NCBI GenBank assembly: GCA_018889975.1
Contig: CP076546.1
Location: forward strand, 1,116,001-1,180,000
Source of the DNA: Bacillus sp. NP157
GTDB taxonomy: Bacteria > Pseudomonadota > Gammaproteobacteria > Xanthomonadales > Rhodanobacteraceae
Length of the DNA stretch: 64,000 nucleotides
Direction of reading: 5' to 3'
Both the position numbers and the translations under genes were made by a program. The notes under the pieces are model-generated. The model had not been told where the DNA came from. It made no database searches and saw only the letters and a program-made list of their open reading frames with translations. How positions within the stretch are numbered: the stretch's first letter is position 1; each line of letters begins with the position of its first letter. Below, piece by piece: positions 49,048-58,459 of this stretch.

Positions 49048-50112
49048 GTGTCCGCTGTCATCGATTCGCCGGCCGTCCCGGCGCGGCGTAGCAAGCCGCT
49101 CAAGCTCATCGCCGGTGCCGTCGTGGCGCTGGGCGCCGTCGCCTATGGCGTTCACTGGTGGACTACCGGCCGCTTCATCCAGGACACCGACGACGCCTAT
49201 GTCGGCGGCGACGTCACCGTGATCGGGTCCAAGGTGCCGGGCTACGTCCAGCTGGTGGCAGTCACGGATAACCAGGCCGTGCACAAGGGCGACCTGCTGA
49301 TCCGTATCGACGACCGCGACTACCGTGCCGCCGCCGCGAAGGCCGATGCCGCCGTGGCGGCCGGCGAGGCGGCACTGCGCAACCTCGACGCCGTTGCCGC
49401 CTTGCAGGAGAGCGTCATCCACCAGGCCCAGGCCGGCATGGCCGCCGCGGATGCCGAAGCCACCCGCGCCCGGCTCGACGACACCCGCTACGGCGACCTG
49501 GTCAGCCGCTCGGCGGTGTCGGTAGAAAGCGCCCAGCGCGCTCGCGCGGCGGCACAGACGGCCGACGCTTCGCGGCAAAAAGCCAGCGCCGCCGTCGAAG
49601 CGGCCCGCCGCGAACTCGATGTCATCGACACGCAGAAGCGCCAGGCCGAGGCGGCGCTGGCACAGGCGCGTGCCCAGGCCGACAGCGCGCACCTGGATCT
49701 GTCCTACACGGAAGTGCGCGCACCGGTCGACGGGACGATCGGCAATCGCCGTGCGCGGGTCGGCGCCTACGTCGGTGCCGGTAGCCCGATGCTGGCGGTG
49801 GTGCCGGCGCATGGCCTGTGGGTGGATGCCAACTTCAAGGAAGATCAGCTGGCCCGGATGAAAGTGGGCGAGGCGGTGGACATCCGCGCCGACATCCTGC
49901 CGGGTCGGGCGTTCCGCGGGCACATCGCATCGCTCGCACCGGCCACCGGCGCCCAGTTCAGCGTGCTGCCGCCGGAGAACGCCACCGGCAACTTCACCAA
50001 GATCGTCCAGCGCGTGCCGGTGCGCGTGGTGCTGGACGGTAGCGACGGCGATCTCGGCGTGTTGCGCCCGGGCCTTTCGGTCACGGCGACTGTCGATACC
50101 AAAGCGCCATGA
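49048..50112 (+). CDS. HlyD/EmrA-type membrane-fusion protein
   Basis: A 354-residue EmrA-like adaptor. A short cytoplasmic start and one helix (about 20-38, LIAGAVVALGAVAYGVHWW) precede DTDDAYVGGDVTVIGSKVPG, the family signature. A long alanine-rich helical hairpin (about 90-210) follows, then LDLSYTEVRAPVDGTIGNRR and AVVPAHGLWVDANFKEDQL. The start codon is GTG at 49048 with an AAGG site. The stop overlaps the MFS start (ATGA). It links the inner-membrane pump to the outer-membrane channel two genes on. Confidence 0.92.
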   Translation: MSAVIDSPAVPARRSKPLKLIAGAVVALGAVAYGVHWWTTGRFIQDTDDAYVGGDVTVIGSKVPGYVQLVAVTDNQAVHKGDLLIRIDDRDYRAAAAKADAAVAAGEAALRNLDAVAALQESVIHQAQAGMAAADAEATRARLDDTRYGDLVSRSAVSVESAQRARAAAQTADASRQKASAAVEAARRELDVIDTQKRQAEAALAQARAQADSAHLDLSYTEVRAPVDGTIGNRRARVGAYVGAGSPMLAVVPAHGLWVDANFKEDQLARMKVGEAVDIRADILPGRAFRGHIASLAPATGAQFSVLPPENATGNFTKIVQRVPVRVVLDGSDGDLGVLRPGLSVTATVDTKAP

Positions 50113-51647
50113 GCCCGATTGCCCACCTCACCCCGGGCCAGAAGATCTTTGCCTTCGCCAGCATGTGCGTGGGCATGTTCATCGCCTTGCTCGACATCCA
50201 GATCGTCTCGGCATCGCTGCGTGACATCGGCGGCGGCCTTTCGGCTGGTGCTGACGACACGGCCTGGGTCCAGACCAGTTACTTGATCGCCGAGATCGTG
50301 GTCATCCCCTTGTCCGGCTGGCTGTCGCGGGTGTTCTCGACGCGCTGGCTGTTCGCCTTTTCCGCCGCCGGTTTCACCCTCACCAGCCTGCTGTGCGGAC
50401 TGGCCTGGGACATCCAGAGCATGATCGTCTTCCGCGCCGCGCAGGGTTTCCTCGGCGGGTCGATGATCCCGATGGTGTTCACCACGGCCTTCGTTTTCTT
50501 CGAGGGCAAGCAGCGCGTCATCGCCGCCGCGACCATCGGTGCGCTGGCCTCGCTGGCGCCGACCCTCGGGCCGACCCTGGGTGGCTGGATCACCGACAAC
50601 TTCTCCTGGCACTGGCTGTTCTTCATCAACCTGGTACCCGGCATCTTCGTCACGCTTGCCGTACCGGCACTGGTGAAGATCGACGAGCCCGACCTCGCGC
50701 TGCTGAAGGTGGGTGACTGGGTAGGCATCGCGCTGATCGCGGTGTTCCTCGGTTGCCTGGAATACACCCTGGAGGAAGGCCCGCGCTGGAACTGGATGGA
50801 AGACTCCGTGATCCGGACCACCGCCTGGGCCGCCGCGATCGCCTGCGTGCTGTTCATCTGGCGCGAGCTGACGGCGAAGCATCCAGTCGTCGACCTGCGC
50901 GCGCTGAAGGATCGCAACTTCGCGCTCGGTTCGTTCTTCTCGTTCGTCACCGGCATCGGCCTGTTCGCGACCATTTACCTGACGCCGCTGTTCCTGGGGC
51001 GGGTCGAAGGCTATAGCGCGTTGCAGATCGGCAAGGCGGTGTTCTCCACCGGCGTATTCCAGATCCTGACCATCCCGGTGTACGCCTTCCTCGCCAATCG
51101 CGTGGACCTGCGCTGGCTGTTGATGGTCGGCCTCGCCATGTTCGCCGTCTCGATGTTCGAGTTCACCCCGATCACGCATGACTGGAGCAGTGTCGAACTG
51201 CTGTTCCCGCAGGCCCTGCGTGGCGCGGCCCAGCAGCTGTCGGTGCCACCGGTGGTGACGCTGACGCTGGGTAGCCTGCCACCGGCGCGCCTGCGCCAGG
51301 CATCGGGCTTGTTCAACACGATGCGCAACCTCGGCGGTGCGATCGGCATCGCTGCCTGCGCCACGATCCTCAACGACCGTACCAACCTGCATTTCCAGCG
51401 CCTTGCCGAGCATCTCACGCCAGCCAACGAAGCGATGAACAGCTTCCTGGGCAGCGTGGACAGCGCCGGCCAGGCGTCCACCGCCGCGCTCCGCCAACTC
51501 TGGCAGCTGACCTTCCGCGAAGCCCAGACGATGACGTACAGCGATGCATTCTTTTCCATCATGGTCTGCTTTGTGATCGCAACGGCGATGGTGCCGTTGA
51601 TGCGCAAGGTGCAACCGCCCAAGGGTCCCTCCGCCGATGCGCACTAA
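50109..51647 (+). CDS. DHA2-family EmrB-type MFS exporter
   Basis: A 512-residue drug/H+ antiporter with 14 helices. GMFIALLDIQIVSASLRDIG marks helix 1. AWVQTSYLIAEIVVIPLSGWLSRVFSTRW and AALASLAPTLGPTLGGWITDNFSWHWLFFINL are family signatures (EmrB/QacA). The last helix is IMVCFVIATAMVPL. It overlaps the adaptor gene by four bases and the OMF gene by eleven, so it is translated as part of a tripartite export operon. The substrate is unknown. Confidence 0.92.
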   Translation: MSPIAHLTPGQKIFAFASMCVGMFIALLDIQIVSASLRDIGGGLSAGADDTAWVQTSYLIAEIVVIPLSGWLSRVFSTRWLFAFSAAGFTLTSLLCGLAWDIQSMIVFRAAQGFLGGSMIPMVFTTAFVFFEGKQRVIAAATIGALASLAPTLGPTLGGWITDNFSWHWLFFINLVPGIFVTLAVPALVKIDEPDLALLKVGDWVGIALIAVFLGCLEYTLEEGPRWNWMEDSVIRTTAWAAAIACVLFIWRELTAKHPVVDLRALKDRNFALGSFFSFVTGIGLFATIYLTPLFLGRVEGYSALQIGKAVFSTGVFQILTIPVYAFLANRVDLRWLLMVGLAMFAVSMFEFTPITHDWSSVELLFPQALRGAAQQLSVPPVVTLTLGSLPPARLRQASGLFNTMRNLGGAIGIAACATILNDRTNLHFQRLAEHLTPANEAMNSFLGSVDSAGQASTAALRQLWQLTFREAQTMTYSDAFFSIMVCFVIATAMVPLMRKVQPPKGPSADAH

Positions 51648-53094
51648 ACTCCTCCCCCTGTTGTTCTCCCTCACGCTGGCCGGATGCACGGTCGGCCCCG
51701 ACTACGTCAAGCCCAGCCTGCCGGTCGCTTCCACGTGGAACCAGCAGGGCGCGCTGGACCAGCGCGTCGCCGCCGCGCCGGCGCCCACCCTGGATACGTG
51801 GTGGAACGGCTTCGGCGATCCCGAACTGGCGACCATCGTTTCCCGCGTCGTGGCACAGAACCTCGACCTCGCCGCGTCGGCGGCGCGCGTCGACCAGGCC
51901 AGCGCTGCCGCCCAGCACGCGCACGCGGACCGCCTGCCGCAGGGAAGCCTCGACGGCACGGCGGCACGCCTGCGCCAGTCCGAGCGCAGCCCGCTGGGCA
52001 AGCTCGCCAGCCCGACCCCGGGATACGAGCGCAACCAGACCTACGAAGACCTCGGCGTGGGTGCGAGCTGGGAGCTTGACCTTGCCGGTGGACTGCGCCG
52101 CGGCGATGAATCGGCGAACGCGTCCTACCAGGCCGCCGAAGCCACGCATGCAGGTGTCCGTATCACCCTGGTGGCCGAAGCCGCCGACGCGTACTTCCGG
52201 GTGCGTGGTGCACAGGCGCGCATCGCCATCGCCAACGAGCAGATCGGTAACGAACAGGGCCTGGTCGACCTGGTCCAGTTACGCCTTGACCACGGCCTTG
52301 GCACGGTGCGCGAAGTGGCGCAGGCACAGGCCCTGCTGTTGCAGGCGCAGGCGACGGTCCCGCCCTTGCAGGCCGAGCTGGATACCCAGCTCAACCGGCT
52401 CGACGTGCTGATGGGAGCGGCGCCCGGCACCTACGCGAAGGAAATCGCCAGCTCCACGCAGCCGTTCCAGATCCCCACCGTGGACGGCGCGGGTGGGCCC
52501 GCGTCGCTGCTGCGTCGCCGCCCCGACGTGATCGCCGCCGAACGCGAACTGGCGGCCAGCAATGCACGGATCGGCGTGGCCTTGTCGCAGTACTATCCCT
52601 CGGTCTCGCTGTCGGGCCTGCTCGGCTTCGCGTCGCTGGATAGTGGCAAGCTGTTCACTGGCTCCGCGCTGCAATCGCAGGGCGCGCTCGGGCTGCACTG
52701 GCGGTTGTTCGATTTCGGCCGCGTGGATGCCGAGGTAAAGCAGGCCCGCGGGGCGAATGCCGAGGCACTGGCGCGCTATCGTGGGCAGATGCTGAAGGCG
52801 ACCGAAGACGTGGAAAACGCGATCGTGTCGCTGACCCAGCTCGAGGCCCAGCATGCCGTGCTGGTCAACGAAGTGGATGCCCATGTGCGCGCCCGCGACG
52901 CGGCGCAGGATGCGTACAAGGGCGGTGCGGTGAGCCTGCTCGAAGTGCTGGATGAAGATCGCCAGCTGCTCGGATCGCGCGACCTGCTGGCCCGCGTGCA
53001 CACGGACGATGCGCGTGCCGCGGTCAGCGCGTTCCGCGCACTGGGTGGTGGTTGGGATGCTCCCGCGGACGCGGTGGCCGACGTCAAGAGGTGA
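51637..53094 (+). CDS. NodT-family outer-membrane efflux lipoprotein
   Basis: A 485-residue TolC-like channel. A lipobox (LTLAGC, cysteine near residue 16) and VGPDYVKPSLPV open the mature protein, typical of NodT/OprM. Two repeats of the helical barrel follow, with LRRRPDVIAAERELAASNARIGVALSQYYPSVSL in the second. Its ATG lies inside the MFS gene end, an 11-base overlap. It completes an EmrAB-TolC-type pump. It could also serve the RND pump at 24-28 kb, which lacks its own channel (inference). Confidence 0.92.
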   Translation: MRTKLLPLLFSLTLAGCTVGPDYVKPSLPVASTWNQQGALDQRVAAAPAPTLDTWWNGFGDPELATIVSRVVAQNLDLAASAARVDQASAAAQHAHADRLPQGSLDGTAARLRQSERSPLGKLASPTPGYERNQTYEDLGVGASWELDLAGGLRRGDESANASYQAAEATHAGVRITLVAEAADAYFRVRGAQARIAIANEQIGNEQGLVDLVQLRLDHGLGTVREVAQAQALLLQAQATVPPLQAELDTQLNRLDVLMGAAPGTYAKEIASSTQPFQIPTVDGAGGPASLLRRRPDVIAAERELAASNARIGVALSQYYPSVSLSGLLGFASLDSGKLFTGSALQSQGALGLHWRLFDFGRVDAEVKQARGANAEALARYRGQMLKATEDVENAIVSLTQLEAQHAVLVNEVDAHVRARDAAQDAYKGGAVSLLEVLDEDRQLLGSRDLLARVHTDDARAAVSAFRALGGGWDAPADAVADVKR

Positions 53095-53097
53095 TCC

Positions 53098-53685
53098 ATG
53101 CGTTACGCGAAAGACCACAAGGAGAAGACCCGCCAGCGGATCATCGAGACCGCGGCGCAGAACTTCCGCGAGAAAGGCTTCGAAGGCGAGGGCATCGCCT
53201 CGGTGATGCAGGGCGCAGGCCTGACCAATGGCGCGTTCTTCAACCACTTCAGCTCGAAGGAAGACCTGGCCCGCGAAGTCATCGCCTTTGCCATGGCCGA
53301 GCGACTGGACTTCGTCAATGCCAAGCTCGACAACGGCGAGGGCGTGCAGGGCTACATCGCGTCATACCTGTCGATTCGCCACCGTGACCATCCGGAGCAC
53401 GGCTGCCCCATGGCCACGCTGGCCACCGACATCGCCCGGCGTGCGCCACCGGTGCGCGAGGCCTTCTCCGCGGGCCTGAACACGCTGGTCGACCGGCTGG
53501 CGACGGAGTGGCCGCAGCTGGGCGACGTGGAAGCGCGTGCGCGTGGCTTCGCCCTGTTCAGCCTGCTCAATGGCTGCCTGCAACTGGCGAGGGCGACCGA
53601 CGACGAAGCCCTGTCGGCAGAGATCCTGGCTTCGGGCAGGCGGGCCGCGAAGCAGCTGGTGGAGGCGCCGGCGGATTCAGCCTGA
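53098..53685 (+). CDS. TetR-family regulator of the emr-type operon
   Basis: A 195-residue TetR protein. The helix-turn-helix is RIIETAAQNFREKGFEGEGI then ASVMQGAGLTNGAFFNHFSSKEDL, close to the NemR/YxaF type. A cysteine in HPEHGCPMATLATDIAR sits at the spot where NemR-like repressors sense electrophiles; this is suggestive only. It starts 3 bases after nodT and is the last gene of the operon, so it likely gives feedback on its own transcript. It ends with a 9-base overlap with the convergent GGDEF gene. Confidence 0.9.
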   Translation: MRYAKDHKEKTRQRIIETAAQNFREKGFEGEGIASVMQGAGLTNGAFFNHFSSKEDLAREVIAFAMAERLDFVNAKLDNGEGVQGYIASYLSIRHRDHPEHGCPMATLATDIARRAPPVREAFSAGLNTLVDRLATEWPQLGDVEARARGFALFSLLNGCLQLARATDDEALSAEILASGRRAAKQLVEAPADSA

Positions 53686-55989
53686 GCGCATCCGGGCCTC
53701 GGCGATGCGGTTCTTGCCGGTCGCCTTGGCCTCGTACAGCGCATCGTCGGCGCGTCGCACCAGGGCCAGCGGATCGACGCCGTGCAGCGGTGCCTCGGCA
53801 ATACCGACGCTGAGGGTGACGTGCAGCGGCACGCCGTTCCAGTAGAACGGCTGGCTGGCGGCTTCGACGAAGGCCTCGGCACGCACCGTGGCCTCGCGCA
53901 GCGAGATCGGCGGGGCGAGCAGGGCGACGAACTCGTCACCGCCCAGGCGGCACACCGTATCGGCCTTGTGCGTGCGCAGGAGCAGGCGCTCGGCGAACTG
54001 CTTCAGCAACTCATCGCCGGCCGCATGCCCATGTGCATCGTTCACCGTCTTGAAGCCGTCCAGGTCCATGTAGAGCACGGCGAGGCTCTCGCCCGCCTTC
54101 AGGTGTGCGAGCGAGGCTTTCAGCCGCTCCTCGAACACCAGCCGGTTCGGCAAGCCGGTCAATGCATCCGATTCCGCCAGCTGGCGCATGCGGTCGGCGA
54201 CCGAGCGAGCGATCGAGACGTCGCGCAGGACCAGCACCCCACCGACCACGTGGCCGTCGCGGTCGCGGATCGGTGCGGCGACGTCTTCGATGTCCAGCCT
54301 TGAGCCATCGGCCAGCAGCAGCTGGCGCGATTGCAGCATGTCGACCACGCGCTCCTCGGCGATCGCGCGCATCAGCGAACTCTCGCTGGGATGGTCATGT
54401 GCGTCGCGCAGGTGCACCACCGAATCGACCGGCATGCCACGCGCACGCATCGCCGGCCGCAGTAGCAACGCTTCTGCGCGCTGGTTAAGGAAGGTGATCG
54501 CGCCGCTGGTGTCGGTGGTCAGCACCGCGTCGCCGATCGAATCCAGGGTGACCTGGGCCAGTTCCTTCGCGGCGTAGAGGCTTTCTTCCAGCCGCTTGCG
54601 CTCGCTGACGTCGGTGACCATGACGTAGAAACCGCAGAAGCGCCCCTCTTCGTCGAGGTCGGGGGTGTAGCTCACGTCGCCGGTGAAGTACTTGCCGTGC
54701 AGGTTCATCTGGTTCATTTCGAAGCGGATGGCCTGGCCGAGGCGAACCCGGTTGAGCATCGGGGCGAGGCGCTGGTAGTTGAGCTCGCCGAGGAACTCGC
54801 GCAGGGTCATGCCGATCCGCGGCGCCGCGTCGCCGAACCACTGGCGATAGGTGGCATTGACGAAACGGTAGGTTTCGGTCTCGTCCATGCGTCCGATCAG
54901 GGCCGGCACCGAGTCGGTCATCCGGCGCATGCGCCGGCGTGACTGGTCCAGTTCGTCCTGCAGCATGCGCGCGCCGGTGATGTCCTGCAGCACGGCGACG
55001 AAGCCGCTGGTGTCGCCGTCGACCTGCACCGGGGTGGCGTGTGCGTGGGCCCAGATCAGCAGGCCGTCGCCGCCACGGAAGCGGAACACCTGCTCGAAGC
55101 GTTCGCCGCGGGTGACCAGGCCTCGCCAGGCGTCGACGACCCGGCCCTGGTCGGCGGGCTCGATGTTCTCGCGGATGAACGTGGCCACGTCCTGCCCGCT
55201 GCGCTGGCCGACCCAGGCATGCGCCTGGGCATTCAGCCACAGTGGCACGCCGTTGGCGTCAACGTGGAAGACGGCCAGCGGCGCGGCGTCGGTGAAGGCA
55301 TGCAATTCGGCCCGGCCCTGCTGCATGGCCGAGAGCGCGTCGCGCAGGCTGCGCAGGAGCGTGCGTGCCGTGCTCCGCGAACGGCGCAGGGTCACCACCG
55401 ACCAGACCACCAGGCCAAACAGGGCGAAGCCAGCGACCGAGAGCACCAGGTCCTGACGCGACTGGCTGTGTTGCAGGCGGGTACGCTCGTAGGCGGCAAG
55501 CGCCGCGATGTCGTGGGCAACGGCATCGTTGCGGGCCTGGTAGTCGCTGCCCATCATCTCGGCAATGCGGCGGTCGCGGTCCACGCCGGCGGGCTGCGCG
55601 AGCAGGGGCGCCGCGGTGTCGATCCGGGCCTGGACGCTGCGGACCAGGGCGCCGACCAGCGAGGTTTCCTGGGCGTCCTTGGCCAGCGTGGCCTCCAGCG
55701 TCGCGACATGGCCGCGCGCGGAGGCGATCGCCTTCGCCCAGGCCGCTTCGGCGTTGGGATCGTTGCGCAGCACGCGGGCGCCCACCGCGACCCGCAGGTC
55801 GTGGATGTCGGCACTGATGGCGTTGGTGACCAGCAGGACTTCGTAGCGCTTGCCGACCTGGCGCTGGGCGGTGAGCAGGCCCAGGGCCGTGGCGACCCCG
55901 GCCAGCGTCAACAGGACCACCAGCGCCACGCTGGCCTTGATGCTGCGGTCGACGAGGCGGCTCAGGCGTGCGTGGCGCTCTTGGGGCAT
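53677..55989 (-). CDS. Membrane-bound diguanylate cyclase with PAS domains
   Basis: A 770-residue enzyme that makes c-di-GMP from two GTP. TM1 (about 17-40), a helical periplasmic sensor of about 120 residues and TM2 (about 185-207) come first. Three PAS domains follow (about 225-350, 350-470, 475-600) and then a GGDEF domain. The active motif is G683-G-D-E-F687 with RL before it. The inhibitory RxxD site is replaced by HKAD, so product inhibition is probably weak. No EAL domain is fused. It stands alone. The signal is unknown. Confidence 0.92.
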   Translation of the reverse strand: MPQERHARLSRLVDRSIKASVALVVLLTLAGVATALGLLTAQRQVGKRYEVLLVTNAISADIHDLRVAVGARVLRNDPNAEAAWAKAIASARGHVATLEATLAKDAQETSLVGALVRSVQARIDTAAPLLAQPAGVDRDRRIAEMMGSDYQARNDAVAHDIAALAAYERTRLQHSQSRQDLVLSVAGFALFGLVVWSVVTLRRSRSTARTLLRSLRDALSAMQQGRAELHAFTDAAPLAVFHVDANGVPLWLNAQAHAWVGQRSGQDVATFIRENIEPADQGRVVDAWRGLVTRGERFEQVFRFRGGDGLLIWAHAHATPVQVDGDTSGFVAVLQDITGARMLQDELDQSRRRMRRMTDSVPALIGRMDETETYRFVNATYRQWFGDAAPRIGMTLREFLGELNYQRLAPMLNRVRLGQAIRFEMNQMNLHGKYFTGDVSYTPDLDEEGRFCGFYVMVTDVSERKRLEESLYAAKELAQVTLDSIGDAVLTTDTSGAITFLNQRAEALLLRPAMRARGMPVDSVVHLRDAHDHPSESSLMRAIAEERVVDMLQSRQLLLADGSRLDIEDVAAPIRDRDGHVVGGVLVLRDVSIARSVADRMRQLAESDALTGLPNRLVFEERLKASLAHLKAGESLAVLYMDLDGFKTVNDAHGHAAGDELLKQFAERLLLRTHKADTVCRLGGDEFVALLAPPISLREATVRAEAFVEAASQPFYWNGVPLHVTLSVGIAEAPLHGVDPLALVRRADDALYEAKATGKNRIAEARMRSG

Positions 55990-56174
55990 GAAGGCTTCGA
56001 TGGCGTGTTTGCGGCGAATCTAGCAAACCAGCGCGGGAAAGGCTTCGCTTTTTTGGCGAAAGCGTGACCTTCACCCATGTGACCCCGGCCTATGCAGAAA
56101 CACGCGCGGCCTACACACCCGACGCGGAAGATCGTCCGGGCGCAACCCCGCGCTGCCCGACCCCGGAGCACCCC

Positions 56175-56384
56175 ATGACCAAGGCACCCCACAAAGGCGA
56201 CGCCGTGAGCTGGAAAAGCTCGCAGGGCGAGGTCAAGGGCAAGGTGGTCAGGAAGGTCACCACGACCACGAAGATCAAGGGCCATGTCGTTGCCGCCAGC
56301 GAGGACAACCCCGAATACCTGGTCCGCAGCGACAAGACCGGCGCGGTGGCGGCGCACAAGCCCGAGGCCCTGAAGAAGCGCTAG
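56175..56384 (+). CDS. DUF2945 (HVA1/TUDOR-like) small protein
   Basis: A 69-residue basic protein with the DUF2945 signature: KGDAVSWKSSQGEVKGKVVRKVTTTTKIKGH, then EYLVRSDKTGAVAAHKPEALKK. The family forms a small beta barrel and is widespread in soil bacteria. Its role is unknown. The ATG at 56175 is chosen because homology begins there; GGAG lies 9 bases upstream. It is isolated between the cyclase and exonuclease III genes. Confidence 0.85.
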   Translation: MTKAPHKGDAVSWKSSQGEVKGKVVRKVTTTTKIKGHVVAASEDNPEYLVRSDKTGAVAAHKPEALKKR

Positions 56385-56412
56385 GGCCGGCGGGTTCGCC
56401 TTGGATGACCTG

Positions 56413-57210
56413 CTAGCGCCTAGGCCTGGCGCGGGCGGTGTCGCGCAGCTCGACCCATGTCGGCGCGTGGTCGCTGGCTTTTGGCAGGTCGCGGACCCAG
56501 CGGTCGACCCCGGCGTTCTTCATGCGTCTGGCCAGGTCGGCCGAGAGGAGCAGGTGGTCGATGCGCAGGCCTCGATCGCGAGGCCAGTGCTGCCGGAAAT
56601 AATCCCAGAACGTATAGATGCGCGCATCCGGATGCATCGTCCTTAGGGCATCGGTCCAGCCCTGGGCGAGCAATCGTGCGTACGACTCGCGCGACTCGGG
56701 CTGGAGCAGGGCATCGCGCCGCCAGTTTTTTGGATCGTAGATATCGTTGTCGGTCGGCACGACGTTGTAGTCGCCGGCGAGGACGATGGGGTAGCCGGTG
56801 TCGAACATCGGCTTCGCGTAGGCGATGAGTCGCTCGAACCAGGCCAGCTTGTAGTCGAACTTCGGGCCTGGACGTGGGTTGCCATTCGGAAGGTAAAGAC
56901 AGCCGACCAATACGCCGTGGGCGAGTGCTTCGATGTAGCGACTGTGCACGTCCTTGTCGTCGCCGGGCAGGCTGCGCCGGCTTTCGATGGGATCCTCGCC
57001 ACGCGAGAGGATGGCGACGCCATTCCACGAGGCCTGGCCCGACCACACCGCACCGTAGCCGGCGTCATGGATAGCCTGCAGGGGAAACGCCTTGTCCTGC
57101 GCCTTTAGTTCCTGCAGGCAGGCGACATCGGGTTGCTCGCGTTCGAGCCATGCGAGCAGGTGCGGCAACCGTGCAGTGATGCCGTTGACGTTGAAGGTCG
57201 CGATCTTCAT
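56413..57210 (-). CDS. xth: Exodeoxyribonuclease III
   Basis: A 265-residue ExoIII/AP-endonuclease that cuts at abasic sites and removes 3-prime blocks in DNA repair. Motifs: KIATFNVNGI (N7), CLQELKAQD with the metal-binding glutamate near 34, GPKFDYKLAWFERL, GDYNVVPTDNDIY, RGLRIDHLLLS, and the catalytic SDHAP near the end. Length is normal. It starts 137 bases from the divergent small-protein/SDR pair. Confidence 0.96.
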   Translation of the reverse strand: MKIATFNVNGITARLPHLLAWLEREQPDVACLQELKAQDKAFPLQAIHDAGYGAVWSGQASWNGVAILSRGEDPIESRRSLPGDDKDVHSRYIEALAHGVLVGCLYLPNGNPRPGPKFDYKLAWFERLIAYAKPMFDTGYPIVLAGDYNVVPTDNDIYDPKNWRRDALLQPESRESYARLLAQGWTDALRTMHPDARIYTFWDYFRQHWPRDRGLRIDHLLLSADLARRMKNAGVDRWVRDLPKASDHAPTWVELRDTARARPRR

Positions 57211-57347
57211 GCCGCGAATGTCGCGCCGCCAGCGTCGACGGTGGGTGACGGCAGCGCATGGTGAATGGGTCCGTCACGGCAGGGGCACCCGACGTGCAGG
57301 GAGGGCTTCGGAGACTGCACGTTCTCCCACGAAGAACGGAGGCCGCC

Positions 57348-57497
57348 ATGGCCAACGAGAAGAACGCCCCGGAAAAACATACCGGCCAGAACGACGTGCC
57401 GAAGGATCCGCGCCAGCCGACGCGCGAACGCGAAACCGACTCGTCAGGCGATGCCGTGGACGGTTCGGGTGAAGACAACAAGCGATCGAAAGATTGA
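57348..57497 (+). CDS. Small hydrophilic protein (49 aa)
   Basis: MANEKNAPEKHTGQ then charged residues ending in DNKRSKD; no hydrophobic core, so it is likely disordered. A perfect GGAGG site sits 5 bases before the ATG. It lies 17 bases before an SDR gene and is probably its operon partner. The composition recalls stress-induced hydrophilins, but I assign no function. Confidence 0.65.
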   Translation: MANEKNAPEKHTGQNDVPKDPRQPTRERETDSSGDAVDGSGEDNKRSKD

Positions 57498-57514
57498 GCC
57501 GACAGGAGCATTCC

Positions 57515-58417
57515 ATGAGCAAAGGCAAGAACGAACCGACCCTCATCGATCCGACCACGCGATATCCGGGTCCCCCGTTCGCCACGCCGGAGCAGTCCGC
57601 GCCGGGTACGGTGCACAAGCTCAAGCCGCCGGCCGACCATGGTGAAACCAGCTACAAGGGTAGCGGCAAACTCACGGGACGCCGTGCATTGGTGACCGGT
57701 GGCGACAGCGGTATCGGCCGTGCCGCGGCGATCGCCTTCGCGCGCGAAGGTGCCAACGTCGTGATTACCTACCTGCCTGAAGAAGAAGCCGATGCCCGCG
57801 AGGTGATCCAGCTGATCGAGGCGGAAGGCGTCATCGCGAAGGGGATCCCCGGCGACCTGAAGGACGAGGCGTTCTGTCAGTCGGTGGTGAAGCAGGCGTC
57901 CGACGCGATGGGTGGCCTGGACATCCTCGCCAATGTCGCCGGCAAGCAGACCCATCAGGACAGCATCGCCGATCTCTCGACCGACCAGTTCGACGCGACG
58001 TTCAAGACCAATGTGTACGGCCTGTTCTGGCTGTGCAAGGCCGCGCTGGCGATCATGCCCAAGGGCAGCACCATCGTGAATACCGCTTCGATCCAGTCGT
58101 ATTCGCCGTCGGACATCCTGCTCGACTACGCCTCGACCAAGGCCGCCATCGTGGCCTTCACCAAGTCGCTGGCCAAGCAGGTGGCGGGGAAGGGCATTCG
58201 CGTCAACGCCGTGGCACCCGGCCCCGTGTGGACCGCGCTGCAGCCGTCGGGCGGCCAGCCGATGGACAAGATCAAGGATTTCGGCGCGCAGGTTCCGCTG
58301 AAGCGTCCCGGCCAGCCGGTGGAATGTTCGCCGCTGTACGTCTTGCTGGCGTCGAACGAATCCAGCTTCACGACGGGTGAAACCTATGGCGTGACCGGCG
58401 GTACGCCGCTGCCGTGA
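57515..58417 (+). CDS. SDR-family oxidoreductase with extended N-terminus (YhxD/general-stress type)
   Basis: A 300-residue short-chain dehydrogenase with about 50 residues before the fold (TRYPGPPFATPEQSAPGTVH), a mark of the YhxD/YdaD general-stress group. The cofactor motif is TGGDSGIGRAAA. NVAGKQTHQDS, NTASIQSYSPS, YASTKAAIVAFTKSLAKQ and APGPVWTALQPSG follow. An AGGAG site supports the ATG at 57515. It is coupled to the preceding small protein gene. It probably works on a sugar or aldehyde under stress. Confidence 0.9.
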   Translation: MSKGKNEPTLIDPTTRYPGPPFATPEQSAPGTVHKLKPPADHGETSYKGSGKLTGRRALVTGGDSGIGRAAAIAFAREGANVVITYLPEEEADAREVIQLIEAEGVIAKGIPGDLKDEAFCQSVVKQASDAMGGLDILANVAGKQTHQDSIADLSTDQFDATFKTNVYGLFWLCKAALAIMPKGSTIVNTASIQSYSPSDILLDYASTKAAIVAFTKSLAKQVAGKGIRVNAVAPGPVWTALQPSGGQPMDKIKDFGAQVPLKRPGQPVECSPLYVLLASNESSFTTGETYGVTGGTPLP

Positions 58418-58459
58418 TCCGGGTGCGGACGCCTCGCTGGGCGTCCGCGCCGCGTTCTC

